Shown: positions 52,647-62,834, numbered from the stretch's first letter. The stretch: 64,000 nucleotides of DNA from Devosia sp. Leaf420 (GCF_001425445.1 NZ_LMQU01000012.1:268278-332277), one strand, 5' to 3'. Program-made: numbers and translations. Notes: a model not told the origin generated them from the sequence alone.

Positions 52647-53374
52647 GCGAAGTCATGCGAATTGCCATGTGGTCGGGGCCGCGAAATCTTTCCACCGCGA
52701 TGATGCGGAGCTTTTCTTCGCGGGCGGATAGCTTTGTCAGCGACGAGCCGTTTTATGCGGCTTATCTGAAGGCGACGGGGATCGTCCATCCCCTGCAGGA
52801 AGAGGTCCTTGCGTCGCAGCCGCAGGATCCTCAGGCGGTGGTCGACTATATCCTCGGGCCTGTGCCGGGCGGAAAGAGCGTTTGGTATCAGAAGCATATG
52901 AGCCATCATATGATCGAGGAATTTCCGCTCGATTGGATGGACAAGGTGACCAATGTTTTCCTTCTGCGGGCGCCGGAGCGGGTGCTCGCGTCATACGCGC
53001 AGAAGCGGGAGAGCGTGACGCTGGCCGATATCGGGTTTGAAGGGCAGGCCATGCTGTTCGATCGGGTGACGCAGCGGACGGGTAGGGCGCCGGTGGTTGT
53101 TGACAGCGATGATATCAGGCGCGATCCGGAGGGGACTCTGCAGGCGCTTTGTGCGGCGATCGGGCTTGCTTGGGATCCGGCCATGCTGAGCTGGCCCAGG
53201 GGCGTGCATCCGGAGGATGGGGTCTGGGGGCCACATTGGTACAATGCGGTCTACAATAGCACCGGGTTTTCGCCGCCGGATGAGATCGGGGCGCTGCCGG
53301 GGGACTTGGCTGACATCGCGGATGAGGCGCGGCCGTTTTATGAGAGGATGCGCGGGTTTAGGCTCGGGGCGTGA
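52643..53374 (+). CDS. Sulfotransferase-like P-loop protein
   Basis: 243 aa. The N-terminal MWSGPRNLSTAMMRSFSSR resembles the 5'-phosphosulfate (PAPS) loop, and VFLLRAPERVLASYAQKR the 3'-phosphate-binding region of sulfotransferases. No membrane segment. Co-translation with the aminotransferase suggests consecutive steps on one metabolite, possibly an amino-containing sulfate ester. Acceptor unknown, and catalysis is not proven by motif alone. Confidence 0.75.
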   Translation: MSEVMRIAMWSGPRNLSTAMMRSFSSRADSFVSDEPFYAAYLKATGIVHPLQEEVLASQPQDPQAVVDYILGPVPGGKSVWYQKHMSHHMIEEFPLDWMDKVTNVFLLRAPERVLASYAQKRESVTLADIGFEGQAMLFDRVTQRTGRAPVVVDSDDIRRDPEGTLQALCAAIGLAWDPAMLSWPRGVHPEDGVWGPHWYNAVYNSTGFSPPDEIGALPGDLADIADEARPFYERMRGFRLGA

Positions 53375-53482
53375 GGTTTTGAGTCAGGGCCGAAGAAGGC
53401 CCCCTCACCCGGACTGCCATGCAGTCCGACCTCTCCCCAAAGAGAGAGGTGTCGCTGCGCGACCAAAACGCTTCTTCTTCAG

Positions 53483-54502
53483 CTAAAACAACGGCGCGGG
53501 GCCGGAGCTTTCGCGGAGGACGAGTTCGACGGGCCAGAGTTCGTGGATTTCGCTGACGGGTTTGCCGCCGAGGAGCTGGAGGAGGAGTTCGGCGATGCGG
53601 GACCCGGCTTGGCGGATCGAGGAGCGGGTCGTCGACATGGTGGGGTACATGTTGTCGGCGTTGAGATAGGGGAAGACGTCGTCGTGAGCGATCATCGAGA
53701 CGTCGGTTCCAAGGGTCATGCCGGCCTGGCGGATGGCGCGGAAGACGCCGAGGGCGGTCATCATCGAGCCAGCGAGGAAAGCAGTGGGGCGGGGGCGCAG
53801 TTCGAGCATGGATTGGGCCATGCGGAAGGCGACTTCGTCGGTAAAGGCCGTATTGCCCATCAGCGCGGGATCGAAGGCGACACCGCGGGCAGAGAGGGCG
53901 GCCATGTAACCGAGTTCGCGGTGCTCGGCGAAGGTGCGGCCTTTGACGCCATTGAGAAGCGCGATGCGCCGGTGGCCGAGATCGAGCAGGTGGCTCGTGG
54001 CGCGTTCGAGGCCGCCGGTGTTGTCGATGTCTAGCCAGGCGACGGGGCGGGTCGCATTGGTGCGGCCATGAAGCACGAAGGGGATTTTGAGATCCATCAG
54101 CAGTTCGGCGCGCTCGTCGTTGAGCGTTGGCGAATGGAGAATCATGGCATCGACGCGCTGGCTGGCGGCGAGGCGGCGATAGGCCGCGAGTTCCTCCTGC
54201 TGGCTGGCAACCGTCGTGACGACGATGTCTATGTCTTGCGTGGCCATGCGACCGCCAAGGCCCGAAAGAAATTCAGACATGTGGGGGCCGAGTTCGTCGG
54301 CGCCGCGCAAGACCATGCCGACGGCGCTGGCACGGCCCGTGGCGAGGCGCAGGGCGCTGGCATTGGGGCGATATCCGAGCTCAAGCGCAGCCTCGGAAAC
54401 GCGCAATCGCGTGGCCTCCTTGACTTCAGGATAGCCATTGAGCGCGCGACTGACCGTCGTCTGCGATAGGCCGAGATGCTCGGCGAGCTCCTTCAATCTC
54501 AT
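53483..54502 (-). CDS. thuR: LacI family regulator of trehalose genes
   Basis: 339 aa. LacI helix-turn-helix MRLKELAEHLGLSQTTVSRALNGYPEV, hinge about 45-60, periplasmic-binding-like core to the C terminus. ATG 54502 begins directly with the HTH; the longer frame has no support. It is divergent from thuE across a 467-bp gap containing palindromic operators. By synteny with rhizobial thuR-thuEFGKAB it should repress trehalose uptake and respond to trehalose or a derivative. Confidence 0.85.
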   Translation of the reverse strand: MRLKELAEHLGLSQTTVSRALNGYPEVKEATRLRVSEAALELGYRPNASALRLATGRASAVGMVLRGADELGPHMSEFLSGLGGRMATQDIDIVVTTVASQQEELAAYRRLAASQRVDAMILHSPTLNDERAELLMDLKIPFVLHGRTNATRPVAWLDIDNTGGLERATSHLLDLGHRRIALLNGVKGRTFAEHRELGYMAALSARGVAFDPALMGNTAFTDEVAFRMAQSMLELRPRPTAFLAGSMMTALGVFRAIRQAGMTLGTDVSMIAHDDVFPYLNADNMYPTMSTTRSSIRQAGSRIAELLLQLLGGKPVSEIHELWPVELVLRESSGPAPLF

Positions 54503-54969
54503 AGCGCTCGTGGCCCAGCTGGTGCGGCACCCGGCTTTTGAAAGCCTTTGGTTTGCCGCCCCATTAGGGCAGGCCAGGCTCTTTGACCAGAGCCTTGACC
54601 CAACTCCTCCAAAGTCCATTCAAAGCGATTTCAATTTTGGATGCAAGGGTGTCAAAAGTTTCAAATTGTTTGAGGTGCGTACATCAGCGTAGATTCAGCC
54701 AAATTAACGACTTTGGTGCTCTAGATTGGACTAAGTAGCTGACGCGTAATGCTAAAAATAGGGTTCCATCAAAAAAGGTAAAAATACGGCATTGGTGCTG
54801 CTTGACAGTTTTCCGGCGCTCTGGTTCATTTTCGTTCAAAGCGCTTTGAAAACGTACCCGGTAAATGGGTATGGCAAAGGGCTTTGGGGGAGATCAGGTC
54901 TGGCCTGGCGTATGGCGCCGGGCGTGCCTCTACGTCTCCCCGGGCAAAATTCTTTTGGGAGGACTTCCG
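54503..54969. promoter_or_regulatory. thuR-thuE regulatory region
   Basis: No gene. It contains TTCAAAGCGATTTCAA (54619-54634) near thuR, and the perfect 16-bp palindrome TTCAAAGCGCTTTGAA (54835-54850) near thuE. A promoter for thuE is TTGACA (54802-54807), 17 bases, TTCATT (54825-54830); the palindrome begins five bases after it, so bound ThuR should block transcription. Confidence 0.7.
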
Positions 54970-56235
54970 ATGATGTTGAACAAGCTGCTCGTTGCGATGA
55001 TGGCGAGCGTAACGCTGGTGGGCGCTGTACAGGCTGCCGATCTCTCGATCGTTTCGGGCGATACCGGTAATGGCCTGGCATTCCTGCGCAGCCAGCTCGA
55101 CAAGTTCGAACAGCAGACCGGCAACAAGGTCACCGTTGTGCCGATGCCGTCTTCGACCACCGACCAGTTCGGCCAGTATCGCCTGTGGCTTGCTGCCGGC
55201 AATGCCGATATCGACGTCTACCAGACCGACGTGATCTGGGCTCCGCAGCTTGCCGAGCACTTCACCGACCTGACCGAAGCGATGAAGGATGTCGTGGGCA
55301 ACCACTTCCCCTCGATCATCGAATCCCAGACCGTCGACGGCAAGCTCGTCGCCATGCCGGCGTTCACCGACGCTCCTGCGCTCTACTATCGCAAGGACCT
55401 GCTTGAAAAGTACGGCAAGTCCGTGCCGACGACCTGGACCGAGCTTGAAGCCACGGCCAAGGAAATCATGGATGCCGAACGTGGCGCCGGTGCCGCCGAG
55501 CTTTGGGGTTTCGTGTTCCAGGGCAATGCCTATGAAGGCCTGACCTGCGACGCTCTCGAATGGGTCGTGTCGAATGGCGGCGGCCAGATCATCGAAGCAG
55601 ACGGTACGATTTCGATCAACAACGAACAGGCTGCTGCCGCGATCGATCGCGCTGCCGGCTGGGTTGGCACGATCGCGCCCGATGGCGTCCTGGCCTATAT
55701 GGAAGAAGAAAGCCGCGGCGTGTGGCAGCTCGGCAATGCCGTGTTCATGCGCAACTGGCCTTATGCTTATGCACTGAGCAATGGCGAAGACTCTGCCGTG
55801 AAGGGCAAGTTCGACGTCGCTCCGCTGCCAGCCGGTGACGGCGAAGGCGGTCGTTCGGCTGCAACGCTTGGCGGCTGGAACATGGCCGTTTCCAAGTATT
55901 CTCCTGACCAGGAAGCTGCAATCGAGCTCGTGAAGTATCTGGCTTCGGAAGAAGTGCAGAAGGAACGCGCGATCAACCAGTCGAACCTGCCGACCATTCC
56001 AGCGCTCTATGAAGATAAGGACGTGCTTGCCGCGTCGCCCTTCATGGCGAACTGGAAGGCGATCTTCGAACAGGCCGTGCCACGTCCGTCGGCTCCGACC
56101 AAGACCAACTATAACGAAGTCTCTTCGATGTTCTGGAGTGCGGTGCACGAAACGCTTTCGGGTAACGGTACTGCTGCCGAAAACCTCGAACTGCTCGAGG
56201 CCGACCTCAACGATCTCAAGGGCAATGCCTGGTAA
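54970..56235 (+). CDS. thuE: Trehalose/maltose-type ABC transporter substrate-binding protein
   Basis: 421 aa, SBP_bac_1 family. Signal peptide about 1-22 (ending VQA-A). Core motifs WLAAGNADIDVYQTDVIWAPQLAEHF, FTDAPALYYRKDLLEKYG and AATLGGWNMAVSKYS are typical of disaccharide receptors. ATG 54970 follows GGGAGGA by six bases; the frame is open earlier but only from 54865. In S. meliloti the syntenic gene serves trehalose, maltose and sucrose uptake. Confidence 0.92.
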   Translation: MMLNKLLVAMMASVTLVGAVQAADLSIVSGDTGNGLAFLRSQLDKFEQQTGNKVTVVPMPSSTTDQFGQYRLWLAAGNADIDVYQTDVIWAPQLAEHFTDLTEAMKDVVGNHFPSIIESQTVDGKLVAMPAFTDAPALYYRKDLLEKYGKSVPTTWTELEATAKEIMDAERGAGAAELWGFVFQGNAYEGLTCDALEWVVSNGGGQIIEADGTISINNEQAAAAIDRAAGWVGTIAPDGVLAYMEEESRGVWQLGNAVFMRNWPYAYALSNGEDSAVKGKFDVAPLPAGDGEGGRSAATLGGWNMAVSKYSPDQEAAIELVKYLASEEVQKERAINQSNLPTIPALYEDKDVLAASPFMANWKAIFEQAVPRPSAPTKTNYNEVSSMFWSAVHETLSGNGTAAENLELLEADLNDLKGNAW

Positions 56236-56257
56236 GTCCTCCCGGCAAGCCTAATGG

Positions 56258-56294
56258 ACGGGCGGCCGGGGTTTGTCCCCGCCGCCCGTTTTTT
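56258..56294 (+). terminator. Intra-operon terminator-like hairpin after thuE
   Basis: ACGGGCGGC … GCCGCCCGT stem with an inner CGGGG/CCCC stem, then TTTTTT. It lies between the binding-protein gene and thuF, so readthrough must be partial. Confidence 0.75.
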
Positions 56295-56326
56295 CAATAA
56301 TAGTCTGGATAGGGAGGACGACGATC

Positions 56327-57306
56327 ATGGCGACCGATGCACTGGCGCCTCTTGCGACGGCGAATGCGCCGAAGGCGAAATCAGAACTCATGCTGCAGCG
56401 CGCACGTGCCGCGCGGCTGTTTCTGATCCCCATGTTGGTCGCGCTGGCGATCGTGGCCGGTTGGCCGCTGCTGCGCTCGATCTACTTCTCCTTCACCGAT
56501 GCAACCCTCAACAATCTCTACGGCGCCGAATGGATCGGCTTCGGCAATTACCTGCGCTGGCAGGTGCTTGAAAGCGGCACCGTGCGCTATCGCGGCGTGC
56601 TGGCTGATCCCGACTGGTGGAATGCGGTGTGGAACACCGTGCGCTTCGCTTTTTGGTCGGTGTTCTGGGAAACCATCCTCGGGATGATCGTTGCCCTGGT
56701 GCTCAATGCAGAATTCAAGGGTCGTGGCATCGTTCGGGCGGCTATCCTTATTCCCTGGGCTATTCCGACGATCGTTTCGGCTCGTATGTGGAGCTGGATG
56801 CTCAACGACCAGTTCGGCATCATCAATGATCTGGGCATGAAGCTGGGGCTCCTGGCCGCTCCGGTGGCATGGACCGCCTCGGCGGATACGGCGATGACGG
56901 CGGTTCTGATCGTCGATATCTGGAAGACGACGCCGTTCATGGCGCTGCTGATCCTGGCGGGTCTGCAGATGATCCCGCGCGACATCTATGAAGCCGCCGA
57001 GATCGATGGCGTCCATCCGGTCAAGCAGTTCTTCCGGATCACGCTGCCGCTGGTACGGCCCGCGCTGATGGTCGCGATCATCTTCCGCGTGCTCGATGCG
57101 CTCCGGATCTTCGACTTGATCTATGTGCTGACACCGAACTCTTCGGCGACCAAGACGATGTCGGTCCTGGCGCAGGAAAATCTGTTCCAGTTCAATAATT
57201 TTGCCGAAGGCTCGACGCAGTCGACGCTGCTGTTCCTGATGATCGCGATCTTTACCGTGCTCTATATCTGGATCGGCAAAGTCAATTTCGATGGGGGAGA
57301 CCGCTG

Positions 57307-57307
<1 letters not shown>
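56327..57307 (+). CDS. thuF: Trehalose ABC transporter permease ThuF
   Basis: 326 aa, MalF-type. An N-terminal cytoplasmic extension of about 30 residues precedes six membrane helices. The coupling block IPRDIYEAAEIDGVHPVKQFFRITLPLVRP is diagnostic. GGAGG lies ten bases before the ATG. Its stop overlaps the thuG start (TGATG). Confidence 0.93.
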
Positions 57308-58152
<845 letters not shown>

Positions 58153-58166
58153 GAGGTTCCAAAAAA

Positions 58167-59171
58167 ATGGCATCTATCGAACTTCGCAATATCAAGAAGT
58201 CCTTCGGCGCGGTGAACGTCATCAAGGGCGTCGATCTCGAGGTGAAGAAGGGTGAGTTCATGGTGTTTGTCGGGCCTTCGGGTTGTGGCAAATCCACCTT
58301 GTTGCGCCTGATCTCGGGGCTCGAAGACATTACTTCTGGCGAGATGCTCTTTGACGGCAAGGTCGTCAATTCGCTGACGCCGTCGAAACGCGGCATCGCC
58401 ATGGTGTTCCAGTCCTATGCGCTTTATCCGCATATGACGGTCTACGAGAATATGGCTTTCGGCCTCAAGCTCGACAAAGGCCACAGCAAGGACGAGATCC
58501 GCCGCCGCGTCGAGCGGGCTGCGGATATGCTGCAGATCCGGCAGTATCTCGATCGTCTGCCCAAGCAGCTCTCGGGCGGACAGCGCCAGCGCGTTGCTAT
58601 TGGCCGTGCTATTACCCGCGACCCCAAGGTGTTCCTCTTTGACGAACCGCTCTCGAACCTCGACGCCGCCCTGCGCGTCGCGACGCGTATCGAGATCGCC
58701 AAGCTCCACGAGGAAATGAACGACGTCACGATGATCTACGTGACGCATGATCAGGTGGAGGCAATGACCCTCGCCGACCGGATCTGCGTGCTGCGTGATG
58801 GTCTCGTCGAACAGGTCGGCACGCCGATGGAACTTTACGAGCGGCCGGACAGTATCTTTGTTGCCGGCTTCATCGGGTCACCGAAGATGAACTTCCTGAC
58901 CAAGGACAAGGCGGCAGCGCACAATTGCGCCACGCTTGGCATTCGCGGCGAGCACCTGACGGTCTCGCCCGATGGGATCTGGGAGGGCACTGTCATCCAT
59001 ACGGAAAATCTCGGTGCCGACTCCTATGTCTATCTCGATATGGGCGAGGAAGAGCCCGTGGTCGTCCGTCTCGACGGCGCGTCGAGCTATCAGAGCGGCT
59101 CAACGGTGCGCGTATCGCCACAGGCGGAAAATATCCATCGTTTCGACGAAGCTGGTAAGCCGATCCGCTGA
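58167..59171 (+). CDS. thuK: Trehalose ABC transporter ATP-binding protein ThuK
   Basis: 334 aa, MalK/UgpC type. Walker A GPSGCGKST, signature LSGGQRQRVAIGRAI, Walker B VFLFDEPLSNLD, switch YVTHDQVEAM, and a C-terminal TOBE/OB region (about 240-330) somewhat shorter than in MalK. GAGG lies ten bases before the ATG 58167; the longer frame overlaps thuG. Powers the ThuEFG importer. Confidence 0.93.
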   Translation: MASIELRNIKKSFGAVNVIKGVDLEVKKGEFMVFVGPSGCGKSTLLRLISGLEDITSGEMLFDGKVVNSLTPSKRGIAMVFQSYALYPHMTVYENMAFGLKLDKGHSKDEIRRRVERAADMLQIRQYLDRLPKQLSGGQRQRVAIGRAITRDPKVFLFDEPLSNLDAALRVATRIEIAKLHEEMNDVTMIYVTHDQVEAMTLADRICVLRDGLVEQVGTPMELYERPDSIFVAGFIGSPKMNFLTKDKAAAHNCATLGIRGEHLTVSPDGIWEGTVIHTENLGADSYVYLDMGEEEPVVVRLDGASSYQSGSTVRVSPQAENIHRFDEAGKPIR

Positions 59172-59182
59172 CGAAAAAAATA

Positions 59183-59210
59183 AAGGTGACGGTCCAAGCA
59201 TCGTCACCTT
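59183..59210 (+). terminator. Hairpin between thuK and thuA
   Basis: AAGGTGACG … CGTCACCTT stem followed by TCTC; a weak terminator or mRNA end that may reduce thuAB expression. Confidence 0.45.
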
Positions 59211-59222
59211 TCTCACCCAATC

Positions 59223-59286
59223 TGTCACTGCCGCGAAAGCGGGAGTCTCCTCGATAAAGGGAGATTCCCGCTTTCGCGGGAATGAC
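59223..59286. repeat. REP-type palindromic repeat, family A, copy 3
   Basis: TGTCA…TGACG ends with GCGAAAGCGGGA and TCCCGCTTTCGC arms. It lies inside the thu operon, between thuK and thuA. Confidence 0.75.
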
Positions 59287-59348
59287 GCCGAAAAAACCAA
59301 GGAATGGCGACCGCCTCCCCGCTTCGCCATGCATCTAGGAGAATACCA

Positions 59349-60137
59349 ATGCCGATCCGTACGCTGGTCTGGGGCGAGAACGTCCATGAGCAGAAGAACA
59401 AGGTCGTTGCCGACAATTACCCAACGGGCATGCACAACCAGATCGCTTCACTCCTGAAGCAAGACGGCAATCTGGCCGTGAAGACCACGACGCTGCAGGA
59501 GCCAGAGCACGGGTTGACCGATGCCGTGCTGGCCGAAACCGACGTGCTGCTCTGGTGGGGCCACGCGGCGCATGACAAGGTCGACGATGCTGTCGTCAAG
59601 CGCGTGATGGAACACGTCTGGCAGGGCATGGGTCTGATTGTTCTCCACTCGGGCCACCATTCGAAGGTCTTCAAGGGCCTGATGGGTTCGCCGGCGAACC
59701 TCCACTGGCGCGAAGCCGGCGAGCGCGAGCGCCTTTGGGTCGTCAATCCGGGCCATCCGATCGCCAAGGGCCTGCCGGCCTATTTCGAACTCGAATATGA
59801 AGAAATGTATGGCGAGCCCTTCACCGTGCCGGAGCCGCTCGAGACCGTATTCGTCTCTTGGTTCCAGGGTGGCGAAGTGTTCCGTTCGGGCCTGACCTAT
59901 CGTCGTGGCGCCGGCAATATCTTCTACTTCCGCCCCGGCCACGAAACCTATCCGACCTATCACGACGCCAATGTCGGCCAGGTGCTGCGCAACGCGGTGA
60001 ACTGGGCCTATAACGGCGACCGCCATGCGCACCTGATGAAGGCGCCGAACACGCCGGTCGGCGAAGCGATCGAAAAGATCGAAGAACGCGGCGCCAAGCT
60101 CAGTGCATCCGATCACGCTGGCGAAGTGAAGCAGTAA
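59349..60137 (+). CDS. thuA: Trehalose utilisation protein ThuA
   Basis: 262 aa, ThuA-type (DUF1037) class I glutaminase-like fold. Motifs: [58 protein letters not shown] and [20 protein letters not shown] lies seven bases before the ATG. ThuA acts with ThuB in catabolism of imported disaccharide via 3-keto intermediates (known for the family in rhizobia; the exact reaction is still debated). Confidence 0.93.
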   Translation: MPIRTLVWGENVHEQKNKVVADNYPTGMHNQIASLLKQDGNLAVKTTTLQEPEHGLTDAVLAETDVLLWWGHAAHDKVDDAVVKRVMEHVWQGMGLIVLHSGHHSKVFKGLMGSPANLHWREAGERERLWVVNPGHPIAKGLPAYFELEYEEMYGEPFTVPEPLETVFVSWFQGGEVFRSGLTYRRGAGNIFYFRPGHETYPTYHDANVGQVLRNAVNWAYNGDRHAHLMKAPNTPVGEAIEKIEERGAKLSASDHAGEVKQ

Positions 60138-60203
60138 GAGACGCTTCGTCCGTTGGTTGTTCGGCTTGTCCAGGCAATCGACGGGCGTTACTAGCGTGAG
60201 ACT

Positions 60204-60233
60204 GGATCGCCCGGACAAGCCGGGCGATGACGA
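60204..60233. repeat. Half of a family A-type repeat
   Basis: GATCGCCCGGACAAGCCGGG and the following CGATGACGA form a single hairpin of REP type, between thuA and thuB. Confidence 0.55.
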
Positions 60234-60314
60234 CGGGACAGGTATCGAGGCTTTTTTTGGCTTCGAGTAGTGAAACAATCAGACGGTCGTTTTGGCGGCC
60301 AAGGAATTAGAAGA

Positions 60315-61358
60315 ATGCGTATCCTCATTCTGGGTACTGGCGGCATGGCGAACCAGCATGCCAAGCATTTTGCGGCGATCGAGGGCGTGACGCTAGCCGG
60401 CGGCGTGGACGTCGATCCCGCGCGCGTCGAGGCGTTCAACCAGAGCCACGGGATCGAGCGCGGCTTCGGCTCGCTCGATGCGGCTTTGGCTTGGGGCGAG
60501 TTCGATGCTATCGCCAATGTGACGCCGGACAGCATTCACCACCCGACTACTATGGCGGCGCTGAATGCGGGCAAGCACGTGTTCTGCGAAAAGCCGCTGG
60601 CGACCGACTATGCCAAGGCCATGGAAATGACCGAGACGGCCGAACAGCTCGGGCTCGTCAACATGGTCAACCTGACCTATCGCAATGTTGCGCAACTGCA
60701 GAAGGCGCGCGAGATCGTGCAATCGGGGCAGGTGGGTCGCGTCAAGCATTTCGAGGCGAGCTATCTCCAGAGCTGGCTTGTCTCTAAGGTCTGGGGCGAT
60801 TGGCGCACGGAAAGCCAGTGGCTGTGGCGCCTGTCGAAGAAGCACGGCTCGAACGGCGTGTTGGGCGATATCGGCGTCCACATCCTCGACTTTGCCGCTT
60901 ATGGGGCAGGGAGCGATTTCTCAAGGGTCTTCTGCCGGCTCGAAACCTTCGATAAGGCAGAGGGCAACCAGATCGGTGAATATGATCTCGACGCCAATGA
61001 CAGCTTTGCCATGACAGCGCAGCTTGAGAATGGCGCGCTCGGCGTCATCCATGCGACGCGCTGGGCCACCGGGCATTTCAACGAACTGCGTCTTCGTGTC
61101 TATGGCGACAAGGGCTCGGTGGAAGTGCAACACCGGCATGACTGGTCCAAGCTCTTCACCTGCCTCGGCGACGATGTCGAGACCGGGACATGGACCGAGG
61201 TCGAGGTGGAACCGGTGTTCACCAACTATCAGCGCTTTGCCGAAGCGGTGCGGACGGGCCAGAATATGGAGCCGAGCTTCCGTCACGCGACGAACATTCA
61301 GAAGGTGCTCGATTTGGGCACGGTGACGGACCGTGACCGGATGGAGCACAAGGTCTGA
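60315..61358 (+). CDS. thuB: Gfo/Idh/MocA oxidoreductase ThuB
   Basis: 347 aa. Rossmann N terminus ILGTGGMANQHAKHF, the VFCEKPLATDYAKAMEM motif, and the alpha/beta substrate domain with GVLGDIGVHILDFAA. Position after thuA matches rhizobial thuAB. It is expected to oxidise or reduce a trehalose-derived sugar at C3 with NAD(P). AAGGA is nine bases upstream. Terminator follows. Confidence 0.93.
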   Translation: MRILILGTGGMANQHAKHFAAIEGVTLAGGVDVDPARVEAFNQSHGIERGFGSLDAALAWGEFDAIANVTPDSIHHPTTMAALNAGKHVFCEKPLATDYAKAMEMTETAEQLGLVNMVNLTYRNVAQLQKAREIVQSGQVGRVKHFEASYLQSWLVSKVWGDWRTESQWLWRLSKKHGSNGVLGDIGVHILDFAAYGAGSDFSRVFCRLETFDKAEGNQIGEYDLDANDSFAMTAQLENGALGVIHATRWATGHFNELRLRVYGDKGSVEVQHRHDWSKLFTCLGDDVETGTWTEVEVEPVFTNYQRFAEAVRTGQNMEPSFRHATNIQKVLDLGTVTDRDRMEHKV

Positions 61359-61388
61359 GAACCTCAGCGCGATATCCGAAATACAAAA

Positions 61389-61420
61389 AAGCCCCGGTGT
61401 GAACCGGGGCTTTCTTTTTA
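61389..61420 (+). terminator. Terminator of the thu operon
   Basis: AAGCCCCGGT-GTGA-ACCGGGGCTT followed by TCTTTTT. A-rich on the other side, so it may also serve the convergent gene at 61434. Confidence 0.85.
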
Positions 61421-61433
61421 AGTTTGGGTCGTT

Positions 61434-62003
61434 TTAGGCGCGATCGTCCACATAAACGGTGACCATGCCATCGGCGGCCGATTTGACGGCGACGACGTCA
61501 TCGGCTGTGTAGCCTTCGGCATCGAGCTTGGCCTTGATAGCAGCGTTCGCTTCGATATTAGAGTGAAGCGTGGTCTGGCCTTCGGCATTGGCCGAGAGAG
61601 CTTCATCAAGCGCGGCCGCTTCAGTGGCGGCATTGCCCTGTAGCGAGGTCAACAGAACGATGCTGACCTGAGAGTCTTCCGTCACTGCCGAGAGATCGAC
61701 GCTGGCATTGCCAGAGATCGAAGACACGACGGAGCCGTAGGTGTTGTCAGACATGCCACCGGCATTGGTGCCGGCCTTGGCGTTTGCATTGGCATTCGTG
61801 CCGGCATTGCCGGTCGTGGAAGTGCCATTCGTCGTGGCATTGGCATCGGTGCTGGTACCAGCACCTGCCTGCGCATCCATCGCAGGCGTGTCAACGCTTA
61901 CCCCAGCGCCGGCATCCACGCCAACAGCTGCATCTTGGGCAATAGCAAAAGAACCTGCGCTCATCAGAGCGGCGACCGAAACGGCGGCCAGGATCTTGTT
62001 CAT
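61434..62003 (-). CDS. Exported low-complexity protein (Ala/Asn/Thr/Gly-rich)
   Basis: 189 aa. Signal peptide about 1-22 (MNKILAAVSVAALMSAGSFAIA). The first half of the mature protein is low-complexity, with repeats such as NATTNGTSTTGNAG and NANANAKAG; the second half is more ordered (SVVSSISGNASVDLSAVTED … DGMVTVYVDDRA) and resembles small secreted proteins of unknown role in this order. GGAGA lies six bases upstream. A near-consensus EcfG site (GCAAC-N16-CGTT) precedes it. Confidence 0.75.
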   Translation of the reverse strand: MNKILAAVSVAALMSAGSFAIAQDAAVGVDAGAGVSVDTPAMDAQAGAGTSTDANATTNGTSTTGNAGTNANANAKAGTNAGGMSDNTYGSVVSSISGNASVDLSAVTEDSQVSIVLLTSLQGNAATEAAALDEALSANAEGQTTLHSNIEANAAIKAKLDAEGYTADDVVAVKSAADGMVTVYVDDRA

Positions 62004-62038
62004 CGGTATTCTCCGGTTGCAATTGCCCCCCGCCTGAC

Positions 62039-62063
62039 AACGGGGGTCTGACACGGCAGTTGC
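62039..62063 (-). promoter_or_regulatory. Near-consensus EcfG-type promoter
   Basis: Minus strand GCAAC (62063-62059), 16 bases, CGTT (62042-62039). One mismatch to GGAAC; spacing exact. It is 36 bp before the exported-protein gene. Confidence 0.4.
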
Positions 62064-62166
62064 AACACTTTTAAGCAAAAGGGACAGCAAAGCGGCAATT
62101 GTGATGAGCCATTGCAACCGGGATGGCAGGATCGCTGTTTATTCGGCATCACAATAGGAGCGTCAA

Positions 62167-62418
62167 ATGGGTATCATCTGGGCCATCATCATCGGCTTCC
62201 TCGCAGGTCTCGTCGCCAAGTGGATCACACCGGGTAGCAACGAACCGCGCGGGTTCATTCTCACCACTATCCTCGGCATCGTCGGTTCGGTTCTCGCAAC
62301 ATGGCTCGGTCAGCAGATCGGCTGGTATGGCCCGAATGACGGCGCAGGCTTCATTGCCTCGGTGGTCGGTGCCATCATTATTCTCGTCATTTGGGGTCTG
62401 GTCGCGCGCCGCCGTTGA
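62167..62418 (+). CDS. GlsB/YeaQ/YmgE family membrane protein
   Basis: 83 aa of the transglycosylase-associated protein family: three hydrophobic helices, GFLAGLVAKWITPG, RGFILTTILGIVGSVLATWLG and ASVVGAIIILVIWGLVARRR. These are small stress-response membrane proteins of unknown biochemistry. A ribosome site AGGAG lies eight bases upstream. Divergent from the exported protein. Confidence 0.9.
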   Translation: MGIIWAIIIGFLAGLVAKWITPGSNEPRGFILTTILGIVGSVLATWLGQQIGWYGPNDGAGFIASVVGAIIILVIWGLVARRR

Positions 62419-62459
62419 TACCGGCCGGAACGTGAATGGGGCGGAGTTGTTGTCTGGTC

Positions 62460-62828
62460 ATGAGTACACAATCGGGTCGCAAGTCGTTTTTGATCGTCGA
62501 TGACGAGCCTATCGTCAGGATGGAACTGGCTGAGGTCGTCAGAGAGTGTGGTTATGAGCCATGGGAGGCTGGGAGTACCGCAGAGGCGCTCGGCATTCTC
62601 GGACGGGCGGGCGATGCTTTTTCCGGTCTTATCACCGATATCAACATGCCCGGCACGCGAAACGGTATGGTGCTCGCAAACCATGTGAGATTCATGTGGC
62701 CCCATATCAAGATCGTCGTCGTCTCGGCGGGACGGAAGCCGTTTTCGGGTGAAATGCCCGACAATGCGCGCTTCGTCCCCAAGCCCTGGAATGAAGACCT
62801 GCTCACCTCAGCGATTGCGCTGAACTGA
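62460..62828 (+). CDS. Single-domain response regulator
   Basis: 122 aa CheY-like receiver: acidic residues in FLIVDDEPIVRME, phospho-acceptor Asp in LITDINMPG, Ser in VVVSAG, Lys in PKPW. No output domain. GGAAC-N16-TGTT (62427-62451), one base off the EcfG pattern, would put transcription start at or near the ATG. It may report to a histidine kinase elsewhere. Confidence 0.85.
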   Translation: MSTQSGRKSFLIVDDEPIVRMELAEVVRECGYEPWEAGSTAEALGILGRAGDAFSGLITDINMPGTRNGMVLANHVRFMWPHIKIVVVSAGRKPFSGEMPDNARFVPKPWNEDLLTSAIALN

Positions 62829-62834
62829 AGCGAA

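Noticed and set aside
54826-56148. 440-codon minus-strand frame opposite thuE
   Set aside because: Antisense shadow of a complete binding-protein gene with ribosome site and signal peptide.
59183-60314. Repeats in the thu operon as a CRISPR fragment
   Set aside because: The hairpins differ from one another and have no regular spacer structure.
62427-62451. GGAAC-N16-TGTT before the response regulator as a firm EcfG promoter
   Set aside because: The -10 has a mismatch and the start of transcription would fall at or inside the start codon; kept only as a remark.
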